A stretch of 35,415 nt of DNA, from assembly GCA_031268675.1 (NCBI GenBank), contig JAIRWY010000021.1, positions 1 through 35,415 of the forward strand, written 5' to 3'. The translations under genes and the position numbers were made by a program. Positions within the stretch are counted from its first letter, which is position 1, and every line of letters starts with the position of its first letter. Of this stretch, positions 1 to 7,869 are shown piece after piece. The DNA comes from Candidatus Ancillula glyptotermitis (GTDB taxonomy: Bacteria; Actinomycetota; Actinomycetes; Actinomycetales; Bifidobacteriaceae). The notes beneath the pieces were generated by a model, which ran no database searches, was not told the DNA's origin, and saw only the letters and a list, made by a program, of their open reading frames with translations.

Positions 1-111
1 ATCTGTATTAGTAGTATTGCAGATAGTTGAAGTGGTAAGTATATCATCTTCTTCTTTTTGATCTACATTACTAGTATTGCAGATAGTACTACTATTATCT
101 AAAACAACCAT
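1..111 (-). CDS. N-terminal part of an unknown repetitive protein (runs off the left edge)
   Basis: The minus strand is open from an ATG at 111 to the window edge, giving 37 residues. The start is supported by a good Shine-Dalgarno, AAGGAGA at 127-121, nine bases upstream. The peptide is rich in Ser, Thr, Asn and Asp and contains the same short block twice, 20 residues apart (STICNTSN, then STICNTTN). The DNA shows this as a 60-bp period: bases 1-28 and 61-88 match at 25 of 28 positions. No family is recognised. A low-complexity repeated N-terminus could belong to a surface or secreted repeat protein, but there is no obvious signal peptide and most of the gene lies outside the window. Confidence 0.5.
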   Translation of the reverse strand, partial: MVVLDNSSTICNTSNVDQKEEDDILTTSTICNTTNTD

Positions 112-319
112 ATATAACACTCTCCTTAAATAAAAGACTAACTATTGTTAAGTACTAGTATAACACTGCAGTAAACAAGTAGATGTAAAAAAATGTTAAA
201 TAGATGTTAAACTTTTTGGAGGAGGTTGATGGTAAGTGTTGTGAGGATGTTGTGGGGGAGGTTGTAAGGAGGTTGGTGATAAATGGAAGTGACTAACGAA
301 GGATGCCGATCCAGCAGAT

Positions 320-348
320 TTGAAAATGTCATAGGGGTGTGGTATAAT
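320..348 (+). promoter_or_regulatory. Promoter of the amino-acid ABC permease pair (conserved-spacer family, copy A)
   Basis: TTGAAA at 320-325 and TATAAT at 343-348 are separated by 17 bases. The spacer is nearly identical to that of the promoters before sufB, metG and the hisC operon (ATGTCATAGG then TGTGG). An imperfect dyad TGCCG-ATC-CAGCA at 304-316 sits three bases upstream of the -35 box, at the same distance as the related dyad before metG. Confidence 0.8.
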
Positions 349-393
349 GGAGTATGAGTAGCAGGAGGGGTTGAAATTCTGGATTCAGAGTTT

Positions 394-1029
394 ATGCGAG
401 AGTGTATACCGCTGTATATTGATGCGGCTGGTGTGACGGTTTTGGTTGCTTTTTTTGGGGTTCTTGGTTCACTTTTAGTTGGATTTTTGTTGTCAGTTGT
501 GCGCTTCTTCAAAGTCCCAGTACTTTCAAATGTCTCGGGCATTTATATTGAATTGGCGAGGAATACTCCACTGATTGTACAGTTGTATTTCATCTACTAC
601 GGGTTACCAAAAGTTGGTATTAGATTTAGCTCATTAACAACTGCAATTATTGGACTTGTATTTTTGGGCAGTGCGTATATGGCAGAAAGTTTTCGTAGTG
701 CATTTGAGGTGATTTCTAAAGATCAAAGTGAAGCTGCCTCCGCGCTCGGAATGAGTAGGATCAAGGTAATGTTGTTGATAATTCTTCCTCAGTCTCTTCC
801 AGTTGCCGTTCCTTCGCTCACTGCAAACACTATCTTCTTGGTGAAGGAAACTTCGGTTGTGTCGATCGTAGCACTTATGGACCTGATGAACCTTGCCAAG
901 GATATTATTGCGCTCTATTACAAAACAAACGAGGCGCTATTTATGCTTGTGGTTGCATATGCACTAATTCTATTGCCAATTTCGTTATTCGCACATTTTG
1001 TTGAAAAGAGGGTGAAGTATGCTCATTAG
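394..1029 (+). CDS. Polar amino-acid ABC transporter permease (first of two)
   Basis: Integral membrane subunit of a glutamate/glutamine-type ABC importer (HisM/GlnP/GluC family). The product has several hydrophobic segments and the cytoplasmic EAA loop that docks the ATPase (EAASALGMSRIKVMLLIILP). The family motif around ARNTPLIVQLYFIYYGLP is also present. The start is uncertain. ATG 394 has no nearby ribosome-binding site, whereas a strong one (AGGAGG, 363-368) lies seven bases before an in-frame ATT at 376. The frame is open back to a stop at 355, so the native N-terminus probably includes EILDSEF upstream of this Met. An ATG at 354, close to the predicted transcription start, would reach this frame only if one G of the run 367-370 were absent. 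The ATPase and binding-protein genes are not in the window. Confidence 0.85.
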   Translation: MRECIPLYIDAAGVTVLVAFFGVLGSLLVGFLLSVVRFFKVPVLSNVSGIYIELARNTPLIVQLYFIYYGLPKVGIRFSSLTTAIIGLVFLGSAYMAESFRSAFEVISKDQSEAASALGMSRIKVMLLIILPQSLPVAVPSLTANTIFLVKETSVVSIVALMDLMNLAKDIIALYYKTNEALFMLVVAYALILLPISLFAHFVEKRVKYAH

Positions 1030-1705
1030 TTTACCACCAGAATTAACTGTTATATTTGAAGGCAATAACTTCCTAAGACTACTAGGCGGACTGTGGACTT
1101 CTGTATCAATTGCACTTTTTGCGCTCATAATTGCGATTCCACTAGGCATAATACTGGGCTGCCTGCAAAGCATGAAGTTGCCTTTAATCAGTGCTATTCT
1201 TAAGTTCTACTTGGAGTTCGTGCGGATAATGCCACAACTGGTTCTTCTATTTCTTGTATTTTTTACATCTGCAAAAACATTTGGAATTGATATATCTGGC
1301 TATGCTTCAGCAGTAGTAGTGTTCGGATTTTGGGGTGTAGCAGAAATTATGGATCTTGTGCGTGGTGCAATTGATTCAGTTCCTCGCACACAAATTGAAG
1401 CAGCAACATCTCTTGGCATGCGCCATTTACAAGTTCAGTATTTAGTAACTTTACCGTTCACTGTTCGCCAACTTATTCCACAACTCATCAACCTAATAAC
1501 CCGCATGGTAAAAACTACATCACTAGTTGTGCTAATAGGAGTTGTTGAAGTTCTTAAAGTTGGACAACAGATTATTGATGCAAACCGTTTCACAACTGCA
1601 CCTGAATTAGCATTTTGGGTTTATCTAGTGATATTTTTACTCTACTTTCTTGCTTGTTGGCCACTTACTATATTCGCATCATGGCTTGAGAAGAAGTTGA
1701 AATAA
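1019..1705 (+). CDS. Polar amino-acid ABC transporter permease (second of two)
   Basis: Partner permease of the upstream gene, which it overlaps by 11 bases, so the two are co-transcribed and probably translationally coupled. It carries the same family features: a membrane domain of about five segments and the EAA loop (EAATSLGMRHLQVQYLVTLP). GAGGGTG just before the ATG acts as ribosome-binding site. The 228-residue length is normal for the GluC/GluD or HisQ/HisM group. Two different permeases in tandem indicate a heterodimeric channel. Substrate cannot be read from sequence; glutamate, glutamine or another polar amino acid is likely. The gene ends 12 bases before the convergent hisC stop, leaving almost no room for a terminator. 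Confidence 0.87.
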   Translation: MLISLPPELTVIFEGNNFLRLLGGLWTSVSIALFALIIAIPLGIILGCLQSMKLPLISAILKFYLEFVRIMPQLVLLFLVFFTSAKTFGIDISGYASAVVVFGFWGVAEIMDLVRGAIDSVPRTQIEAATSLGMRHLQVQYLVTLPFTVRQLIPQLINLITRMVKTTSLVVLIGVVEVLKVGQQIIDANRFTTAPELAFWVYLVIFLLYFLACWPLTIFASWLEKKLK

Positions 1706-1717
1706 CAAGTTTCCAGA

Positions 1718-2899
1718 TTAGTTGTTTAGCCATAACTTCAATATAGTTATAAAGTGCTCATTTTCTTGAGGTTTACCAATTGTTACCCTGAAATAACCAG
1801 GTGCACCCACTCTGCGAATTAGTACACCATTCTTCAACATATAAGCATGCAGTTCTTCAGGAAGTTGCTGATAATTTGGTAAGTTTGAACTGAAACCAAC
1901 CTGAATAAAATTTGCTTGTGATGGTACTACTAGAAACGGCTCACCTTGATATTTCAGGTACTTCAACTGGTCAAACATGTTCAATCGCTCGCGCTTAATT
2001 TCTTCAACTGCTCCAAGCATTTCAGGTGCATGTTTAAGTGCTGCAATAACAACCGCTTGAGTAATAGTGGAGAGATTGTACGGAAGCCTCACAATACGAA
2101 GCGCCCTAATAATATCAGGAGAAGCAATTGCAAAGCCCAACCGAACACCTGCAAACGCAAATGCCTTTGAAAGTGTCTTTACAACAAGCAGATTTGGAAA
2201 CTCGCTCATCAACTTAAGGCTCGTTTCATGCGTAGAATCCCGAAAATCGCTATATGCCTCATCTACAATTACAACTGCGCGCGCATCTGCATCTGCACCT
2301 TTTACAGGCGTATTTTCTGCTGCTTGTAGTATTTTTCGTAAATTATCTGTACATGTATATGTACCAGTCGGATTGTTCGGATTGGTAATTATTATAATAC
2401 TCGGAGCGGTTTCTTGTATCTGCTTTACTGCTTTTTCAATGTCAATTGTGAACTTATCTGGTACTCTAGGTACTTCAACGAGTGTCGTAAACGAATCTCT
2501 GCAAAACTGAGGATACATGGAATATGCAGGTGAAAACGATAAACATGCACGACCAGGACCTCCGAACGCTTGGAAAATTTCAAGCATAATTTCATTTGAA
2601 CCATTTGCAGCAATTATTGAGTCCGCTGAAAACCTTAACTTCTCAAGTGTGTATATATAGTTGGCGAGGTGTTCTCTTAGACTGAGAAAGTTGTCATTTG
2701 GGTAGCGGTTTGAGCCACTTACTGCACTTTCAACGGATTCTACAACTGCAGATTTTACAAGTTCTGGAACTTCGTATGGATTTTCATTAGTGTTCAAACG
2801 CACAGGCACAGGTGTATCAAAAGATTCATACGGTAGTAGTCCAACCAAGTCGTTCCTAAGCGACAAGTGCTTTGATATTCTTCTGTTGCTAATATTCAT
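1718..2899 (-). CDS. hisC: Histidinol-phosphate aminotransferase
   Basis: PLP-dependent fold-type I aminotransferase that converts imidazole-acetol phosphate plus glutamate into histidinol phosphate in histidine synthesis. Visible motifs are the N-terminal RLNTNENP, ITNPNNPTGT, VDEAYSDF, and the Schiff-base lysine region TLSKAFAFAGVRLGFA. The C-terminal part has the substrate-binding RRVGAPGYFRVTIG. The length of 393 residues is slightly above the family norm. The start ATG overlaps the stop of the upstream gene as ATGA, so translation is probably coupled. No other his gene is in the window. Related aminotransferases acting on aromatic amino acids share these motifs, so substrate specificity is likely rather than certain. 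Confidence 0.88.
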   Translation of the reverse strand: MNISNRRISKHLSLRNDLVGLLPYESFDTPVPVRLNTNENPYEVPELVKSAVVESVESAVSGSNRYPNDNFLSLREHLANYIYTLEKLRFSADSIIAANGSNEIMLEIFQAFGGPGRACLSFSPAYSMYPQFCRDSFTTLVEVPRVPDKFTIDIEKAVKQIQETAPSIIIITNPNNPTGTYTCTDNLRKILQAAENTPVKGADADARAVVIVDEAYSDFRDSTHETSLKLMSEFPNLLVVKTLSKAFAFAGVRLGFAIASPDIIRALRIVRLPYNLSTITQAVVIAALKHAPEMLGAVEEIKRERLNMFDQLKYLKYQGEPFLVVPSQANFIQVGFSSNLPNYQQLPEELHAYMLKNGVLIRRVGAPGYFRVTIGKPQENEHFITILKLWLNN

Positions 2900-3756
2900 A
2901 ACCTCGATTTGCTTTTACTATTTTTAGGTTGCTCTACAACTGAATAGGAAGATTTCGTGGTTGAAGTACTAGATGGCGATGTTGATGGCGTACTTGAACT
3001 TTGTGTTTGAGCATTTTTCTTTGCCTTCTCTTGTTCATCTTGAATTTCATCTGCAAGTTCCTTGATTTTTGAAATAGAAGAGTTTAACTGCTCCATTAGC
3101 GATGTTTTTGAGTTTATAATATCATCATTGGATAAATTGCTGTTCAGTAAATCACTAGCTTCTTTGTTTGCATCTAGTAATTTATTACGCAGATCTTCCT
3201 TAACTACTCCTTTTGAGTTGTTGTAGGTTCTTGTTGAATTTATTACCATTTCATCAAGTTTGTTGCGCAGATCATTGTATTCAAGCAAATCAGAACGTTT
3301 AGAAAGTGCAGTAAGATTATTATGCATGCGTTGTAGACAATTATTGGATTGTTCATCATATTTTTGTAACTCTGTAATTATACCAGCACTAAAACGGTTA
3401 CGATTCAAGATGTTTTTTGCTTTAGTATAAATATCATCAGATTGTTTAATGTTTTCAGCAAGGCTCTTATACTCATCGTAATCAACACCATCTCCACCAA
3501 CCTTGTCAAGCATTGAAGACGCATCTAGCGAAAGATCATGCATTTGTTGAGAGTGGCTCTTGAGTGAATCATGCGCACTATTATATTCTTTTATACTGTC
3601 AACTTCTGTAATCACGAACTGAACTAATACTAGAACTAGCAGAAATATATTCACTGCTACAATAACTTGAATCATCTTACGGCGCCGCTTTCCAAGCGCA
3701 GTAATTTTAGCACTAAGACTATCTAAATCTTCTGCCAGTTCTTGCGTTTCGTTCAT
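2896..3756 (-). CDS. Single-pass membrane protein with extracellular coiled coil, unknown function
   Basis: I do not recognise this family. The protein begins with about 27 polar, partly basic residues ending in KRRRK. One strong transmembrane helix follows (around residues 29-50, IQVIVAVNIFLLVLVLVQFV). The remainder is long, Lys/Glu/Asn/Leu-rich and probably helical coiled coil. The last 45 residues are a Ser/Thr-rich low-complexity tail ending in Lys/Arg. The basic residues before the helix predict an N-in topology with the coil outside the membrane. I chose ATG 3756 (MNETQELAEDL) rather than ATG 3765, because the latter overlaps the -10 box. From 3756 the mRNA would be leaderless. The gene overlaps hisC by four bases, a surprising operon partner. 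Confidence 0.75.
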   Translation of the reverse strand: MNETQELAEDLDSLSAKITALGKRRRKMIQVIVAVNIFLLVLVLVQFVITEVDSIKEYNSAHDSLKSHSQQMHDLSLDASSMLDKVGGDGVDYDEYKSLAENIKQSDDIYTKAKNILNRNRFSAGIITELQKYDEQSNNCLQRMHNNLTALSKRSDLLEYNDLRNKLDEMVINSTRTYNNSKGVVKEDLRNKLLDANKEASDLLNSNLSNDDIINSKTSLMEQLNSSISKIKELADEIQDEQEKAKKNAQTQSSSTPSTSPSSTSTTKSSYSVVEQPKNSKSKSRL

Positions 3757-3763
3757 ACTTATC

Positions 3764-3792
3764 ATTATACCACACCCCTATGACATTTTGCT
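3764..3792 (-). promoter_or_regulatory. Promoter of the membrane protein-hisC operon (conserved-spacer family, copy B)
   Basis: On the minus strand TATAAT occupies 3769-3764, preceded by AAAATGTCATAGG and TGTGG as in the other copies. The -35 region (AGCAAA) is weak. The gene's ATG begins seven bases after the -10 box, which predicts a leaderless transcript. The segment 3801-3821 further upstream matches 4119-4139 near the sufB promoter on the opposite strand at 19 of 21 bases. Confidence 0.75.
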
Positions 3793-3821
3793 TTTAACTG
3801 CATCCGTACCTAAAATACAAC

Positions 3822-4118
3822 AACTTCGATCATACATCAACCTATTCACCCCCATTTATTATCAACCCCTCTTAAATACAAGTCTTTTTTTATTCAGGGG
3901 ATGTACATACAAAAACTTCTTCTTGAGCAAATCCAGGTGGTTTTATAACCTAGACCTTCATTAAGGCTATTTATAAGCACGTGGTTTGATTTAAGGTGCT
4001 TATGTGTGTTATATACACATGTACTATTTTGAAGTGGGAAAACAGGCTTTTTTAGACTTCATGATGTATAAGCATGGTGATAAGTGCGGTTTCTTGTATA
4101 AAGTGCTACTTTTAGGAT
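3822..4118. other. Intergenic stretch between the divergent hisC and suf operons
   Basis: No supportable gene lies in this stretch. It holds two small dyads. TAAGCAC at 3974-3980 pairs with GTGCTTA at 3996-4002, and ATGTGT at 4002-4007 pairs with ACACAT at 4015-4020. AAGTGC or AAGCA-like words recur at about 4068, 4081 and 4101. These could be operator sites for either operon, but no known binding site is recognised. Many Actinobacteria place the repressor gene sufR upstream of sufB; no such gene is present here. Confidence 0.4.
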
Positions 4119-4148
4119 GTTGTATTTTGGGTGCGGATGTACACGGAT

Positions 4149-4177
4149 TTGAAAATGTCATAGGCATGTGGTATAAT
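4149..4177 (+). promoter_or_regulatory. suf operon promoter (conserved-spacer family, copy C)
   Basis: TTGAAA (4149-4154) and TATAAT (4172-4177) are 17 bases apart, with the shared spacer words ATGTCATAGG and TGTGG. Only eight bases separate the -10 box from the sufB ATG, so transcription should begin at or next to the start codon and give a leaderless message. Confidence 0.85.
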
Positions 4178-4185
4178 GTAAGTGT

Positions 4186-5634
4186 ATGGAATCTGCATTA
4201 ACTGATAAGCAAATTATTTCAACGCTTGATGAGTATAAGTATGACTGGAAAGATGAAGATGTTGCTGGTCGTAGTGCAAAACGCGGTATAAGCGAAGAAG
4301 TTGTTCGTAATATTTCAGCCTCAAAAAAGGAGCCAAAGTGGATGCTTGAACTGAGACTTAATGGATATGAGTTGTTTTGCAAGGCAAAAGACCCAGATTT
4401 TGGACCTTTTGTAGATAAAACACTTGAAGATTTTGACTACAACAATTTTAAGTACTATGTCCCACCACTTGGTGAAGGTATTTCAGGTTCAGATTCTACT
4501 TCAAACTGGGAAGATTTGCCAGAAAGCATCCGTAGTACATACGAGCGGTTGGGAATTCCAGATGCAGAAAAAAAGCGCTTGGTTGCTGGAGTTGCTGCAC
4601 AATATGAGAGTGAAGTTGTATATAAGTCTATTCGTGAAGACCTCGCAAAACTAGGTGTTATATTTGTTGATACAGAAACTGGAATGCGAGATTATGAGGA
4701 TCTTTTTCGCGAGCACTTTGGTAGTGTTGTTCCAGGTGATGATAATAAACTTGCATCTTTGAATCTCGCAGTTTGGTCTGGTGGTTCTTTTGTGTATATT
4801 CCAAAAGGAGTACGGGTTGAAATACCACTACAAGCATATTTCAGGATGAATACGCAAAATCTGGGTCAGTTTGAACGTACACTTATTATTGCTGATGAAG
4901 GTTCAGATGTTCATTATATTGAAGGTTGTACTGCCCCTATTTATTTGGAGAACTCACTGCATTCTGGAGTAGTTGAAATCGTGGTGAAAAAAAATGCGAA
5001 GGTTCGTTATTCAACAATTCAGAACTGGTCAACTAATGTGTTCAACTTGGTAACTCAGCGAGCTCTTGTTCATGAAGGCGCGCAGATGGAATGGGTTGAT
5101 GCAAATATAGGCTCAAAGGTGACATGTAAATATCCAACGAGTGTTCTTGTGGGGGCAGGTGCACGCGCTGAAACTCTTTCAATTGCATTAGCTGGAAATT
5201 CTCAAATGCAAGATACTGGTGCAAAGATGATTCATTTAGCGAAGAACACGCATTCTTCAATTGTTTCAAAATCAGTTAGTAAAAATGGAGGGCGTACTAG
5301 TTATCGCGGATTGATTAAGATTAGCAAAGGTGCTGCTGGTAGTAGTTCAAATGTCGTCTGTGATGCACTACTGGTTGATAATGACTCAAGAACGGACACA
5401 TATCCGCGCAATGTGGTTGAGGAGGAAGATGTTTTGCAAGGACATGAGGCAACAGTATCTAAGATCAATGATGATCAACTGTTTTATTTAATGAGCCGTG
5501 GAATTAGCGAACAAGAAGCTATGGCAATGATTGTGCGTGGCTTTATAGAGCCAATTGCTAAGGAGTTGCCTATGGAGTATGCGCTTGAACTCAATCGCCT
5601 GATAATGTTGCAGATGGAGGGTAGTGTTGGATAA
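4186..5634 (+). CDS. sufB: Fe-S cluster assembly scaffold SufB
   Basis: Core scaffold of the SUF iron-sulfur assembly complex SufBC2D, on which clusters are built before transfer to apoproteins. The 482-residue protein has the usual family blocks: SGGSFVYIPKGVRVEIPLQAYF, EGCTAPIY, TIQNWSTNVFNLVTQRA, and the C-terminal DDQLFYLMSRGISEQEAMAMIVRGF. Cys392 in SNVVCDALL matches the conserved scaffold cysteine of E. coli SufB (Cys405). ATG 4186 lies eight bases after a TATAAT box with no ribosome-binding site between, so leaderless initiation is predicted. The gene heads sufB-sufD-sufC. The cysteine desulfurase SufS and SufU are not in the window. A downstream Fe-S client in this window is L-serine ammonia-lyase. 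Confidence 0.95.
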   Translation: MESALTDKQIISTLDEYKYDWKDEDVAGRSAKRGISEEVVRNISASKKEPKWMLELRLNGYELFCKAKDPDFGPFVDKTLEDFDYNNFKYYVPPLGEGISGSDSTSNWEDLPESIRSTYERLGIPDAEKKRLVAGVAAQYESEVVYKSIREDLAKLGVIFVDTETGMRDYEDLFREHFGSVVPGDDNKLASLNLAVWSGGSFVYIPKGVRVEIPLQAYFRMNTQNLGQFERTLIIADEGSDVHYIEGCTAPIYLENSLHSGVVEIVVKKNAKVRYSTIQNWSTNVFNLVTQRALVHEGAQMEWVDANIGSKVTCKYPTSVLVGAGARAETLSIALAGNSQMQDTGAKMIHLAKNTHSSIVSKSVSKNGGRTSYRGLIKISKGAAGSSSNVVCDALLVDNDSRTDTYPRNVVEEEDVLQGHEATVSKINDDQLFYLMSRGISEQEAMAMIVRGFIEPIAKELPMEYALELNRLIMLQMEGSVG

Positions 5635-6244
5635 AATACTGAATCAGAGTGCGAAGAAACATTATGTACTGGGGGAAAATCAGGTTCTGGATTTACTAGT
5701 TGTACAAATGCATGATGCTGATTGCGAAGTGGACATTAAGGTTGACCTTGAAGGAATAGGGAGTAATGTTAATATCTTTGGCATATATTTTGCTTCTGCT
5801 GGTCAAATCATTCAAAACCGAGTAGTTGTCAATCACATTGCACCAAAATGTACTTCAAGCATTCTTTATAAAGGTGCACTACTTGGTTCTGGTGCAAAAA
5901 CTTCATGGGATGGATTTGTGAATATTGGTGAGAATGCTGTTAATACTGATACTTACGAGACGAATCGTAATTTGTTGCTTAGTGAGGGTGCTAGTGCAGT
6001 TTCTGTTCCAAATCTTGAAATTCTGACAGGTGATATTGTGCGCGCAGGTCATGCATCTGCAACTGGACGTTTTGACGATCAGCAACTTTTCTACTTGATG
6101 AGTCGTGGAATTGATGCAAAAACTGCGCAGAAATTGATTGTGCGTGGGTTCTTTGAGGAAATTATTCAAAATGCTGAGCTTGATGATTTAGAGCAGACTG
6201 AAATTTTTAAGCAGCTAGAAAGGAAAATTGATGAAGTACGATAA
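5624..6244 (+). CDS. sufD: Shortened SufD, Fe-S assembly complex subunit
   Basis: Partner of SufB in the SufBC2D complex. The product is only 206 residues, about half of a typical SufD (around 400). The beta-helix core and C-terminal helical domain that contact SufB and SufC are retained (DDQQLFYLMSRGIDAKTAQKLIVRGF). The N-terminal region is missing. His143 in RAGHASATG corresponds to the conserved His360 of E. coli SufD; the cysteine two residues before it in E. coli is Ala here. GTG 5624 or TTG 5627 can serve as start, and GGAGG at 5616-5620 favours TTG 5627. The gene overlaps the end of sufB by 11 bases. The reading frame is intact, so this looks like a reduced functional gene rather than a pseudogene. 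Confidence 0.85.
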   Translation: MLDKILNQSAKKHYVLGENQVLDLLVVQMHDADCEVDIKVDLEGIGSNVNIFGIYFASAGQIIQNRVVVNHIAPKCTSSILYKGALLGSGAKTSWDGFVNIGENAVNTDTYETNRNLLLSEGASAVSVPNLEILTGDIVRAGHASATGRFDDQQLFYLMSRGIDAKTAQKLIVRGFFEEIIQNAELDDLEQTEIFKQLERKIDEVR

Positions 6245-7016
6245 ACTTGAGGTTGTTGATTTATGTGTGTGCGTTGTTAATAATAAACATGCAAACGATC
6301 AGGCACAAGAGAAGGAGATTCTTAAGGGTGTCAACTTGGAGATTAATAGCGATGAAGTGCATGCAATTATGGGGCCAAACGGATCAGGGAAGTCAACACT
6401 AGCGGCATCTATTGCTGGAGCACCTGGATATAAGGTTACTTCTGGTGATATTATCTTAACAGTTGATGGTAAAACTCAGAGCCTAGTTGATTTAACCGCT
6501 GATGAACGAGCACGTGCAGGTATTTTTCTGGCTCAGCAATCTCCAACAGCAGTTGATGGCATCACGCTTTCAAATTTCCTGCGAACTGCAAAAACAGCAA
6601 TTGATGGGGTTGCTCCTAATATCCGCACATGGATTAAAGAGCTATATGATACTATGGAACTTCTTAAAATGGACAAGTCTTTTGCATCTAGACCGTTAAA
6701 TGTGGGATTTTCTGGTGGAGAAAAGAAGCGTGCAGAAATTCTACAACTTGAAATTCTGCGACCGAAATTTGCAATCCTTGATGAGACGGATTCTGGGCTT
6801 GATGTTGATGCATTAAAAACGGTTTGCGATGGGATTAACCGTGCAAAAACTGATGCTAAATTTGGCGCATTGCTAATAACACATTACACGCATATTCTGG
6901 ACTATATAAAACCTGATTTTGTGCATGTTTTTGCGAATGGAGAAATTGTGCAAAGCGGAGATAGTACACTGGCTAAAAAATTGGAGACTTCAGGCTATGA
7001 ACAGTACACTAAGTAG
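6231..7016 (+). CDS. sufC: Fe-S assembly ATPase SufC
   Basis: ABC-type ATPase of the SUF complex. It binds SufB and SufD and drives the rearrangement that exposes the cluster-assembly site. Motifs are Walker A GPNGSGKST, the SufC-type signature FSGGEKKR, Walker B FAILDETDSGLD and the switch histidine in LLITHYTHIL. The 261-residue length is normal. I chose ATG 6231, six bases after AGGA in AAGGAAA (6220-6226), rather than the in-frame TTG at 6228. The start overlaps the end of sufD by 14 bases. The 3' end overlaps the ispE start by 20 bases, tying an isoprenoid gene to the operon. Confidence 0.95.
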   Translation: MKYDKLEVVDLCVCVVNNKHANDQAQEKEILKGVNLEINSDEVHAIMGPNGSGKSTLAASIAGAPGYKVTSGDIILTVDGKTQSLVDLTADERARAGIFLAQQSPTAVDGITLSNFLRTAKTAIDGVAPNIRTWIKELYDTMELLKMDKSFASRPLNVGFSGGEKKRAEILQLEILRPKFAILDETDSGLDVDALKTVCDGINRAKTDAKFGALLITHYTHILDYIKPDFVHVFANGEIVQSGDSTLAKKLETSGYEQYTK

Positions 7017-7869
7017 CCAAACTGTAAGAGGATATGCTAAAGTAAACTTAAGTCTTAGTATAATTGGAGATGAGGTTGATGATTTTGGGGACAGAAAGCA
7101 CTTAATTGACACAATATACTACGCGTTGGATTTATATGATGATGTTAGACTTGAATGTATTAGAGGTATACCTTTTGATGTAACTATTGAGTGCCAAAGT
7201 GCAGGAGAATATCAAATTAGGAAACATAATGTACCGCTTAATGGCGAAAACTTAGTGTCAATTGCAATAAGAGAGTTGTTGAAATTGTTAGGAATAGAAC
7301 CAAATTTCGCATTTAGAGTGCTGATTACAAAACGAATTCCTGTTTCGGCAGGTCTTGCGGGTGGGTCTGCTGATGCTGCAGCTGCTCTAATAGCACTGCG
7401 CGAGTTACTTAAGAACACTTTTGGCATTATTATTCAGGATAGTGAGTTATTCCAAGTTGCTAGGAAATGCGGCTCAGATGTTCCTTTTGTACTCATGGCA
7501 TCTGATATAAAACGAGTAGATGAAAAGCGAAAAGTTGTTGCTAGAGGTACTCATTTTGGTGAAGTTTTAGAAGAACTTTTGGATTTTCCTGAGGTGCAGT
7601 TGGATATTTTTCCACAAGATTTTGGACTTAAAGCAAGTGAAGTATACAAAAAGTGGGACGAACTACAAGATGGTGTAGATATGGATTTAACCAAGAGTGA
7701 TCAAGCAAGTATAGGTTTTAATGCACTTCAAAATGCAGTTTTTGCCTTGTCACCTGAACTTTTAACCACTTTTAACAACTATTTAACAACTGCTAATGAA
7801 CAAGATGAATGTACATTGTTAGTTTCTGGATCTGGACCAACTATTCTGCGGTTAAATATGGACAACTAG
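6997..7869 (+). CDS. ispE: 4-diphosphocytidyl-2-C-methyl-D-erythritol kinase
   Basis: GHMP-family kinase of the non-mevalonate (MEP) isoprenoid pathway; it phosphorylates the 2-hydroxyl of CDP-methylerythritol. The N-terminal RGYAKVNLSLSI and the ATP-binding glycine-rich loop PVSAGLAGGSADAAAAL identify it. The C-terminal SGSGPTILRL is the third GHMP motif. ATG 6997 gives 290 residues, normal for IspE. GGAG at 6983-6986 is the likely ribosome-binding site. The start lies inside the end of sufC. The last enzymes of the MEP pathway (IspG, IspH) are Fe-S proteins, so coupling to suf makes physiological sense, although neither gene is here. The stop shares a CTAG with the convergent ruvA stop. Confidence 0.92.
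   Translation: MNSTLSSQTVRGYAKVNLSLSIIGDEVDDFGDRKHLIDTIYYALDLYDDVRLECIRGIPFDVTIECQSAGEYQIRKHNVPLNGENLVSIAIRELLKLLGIEPNFAFRVLITKRIPVSAGLAGGSADAAAALIALRELLKNTFGIIIQDSELFQVARKCGSDVPFVLMASDIKRVDEKRKVVARGTHFGEVLEELLDFPEVQLDIFPQDFGLKASEVYKKWDELQDGVDMDLTKSDQASIGFNALQNAVFALSPELLTTFNNYLTTANEQDECTLLVSGSGPTILRLNMDN

Noticed and set aside
207-542. Minus-strand open frame overlapping the first permease
   Set aside because: It covers the opposite-strand promoter and permease N-terminus, and its composition is low-complexity; no start signal supports it.
4004-4201. Open frame of 65 codons on the plus strand ahead of sufB
   Set aside because: It runs through the sufB promoter and start codon, has no ribosome-binding site and no family resemblance; it is not a convincing sufR remnant.
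7866-7869. Overlapping stop codons of ispE and ruvA in one CTAG
   Set aside because: Neat and real, but simple convergent compaction explains it.
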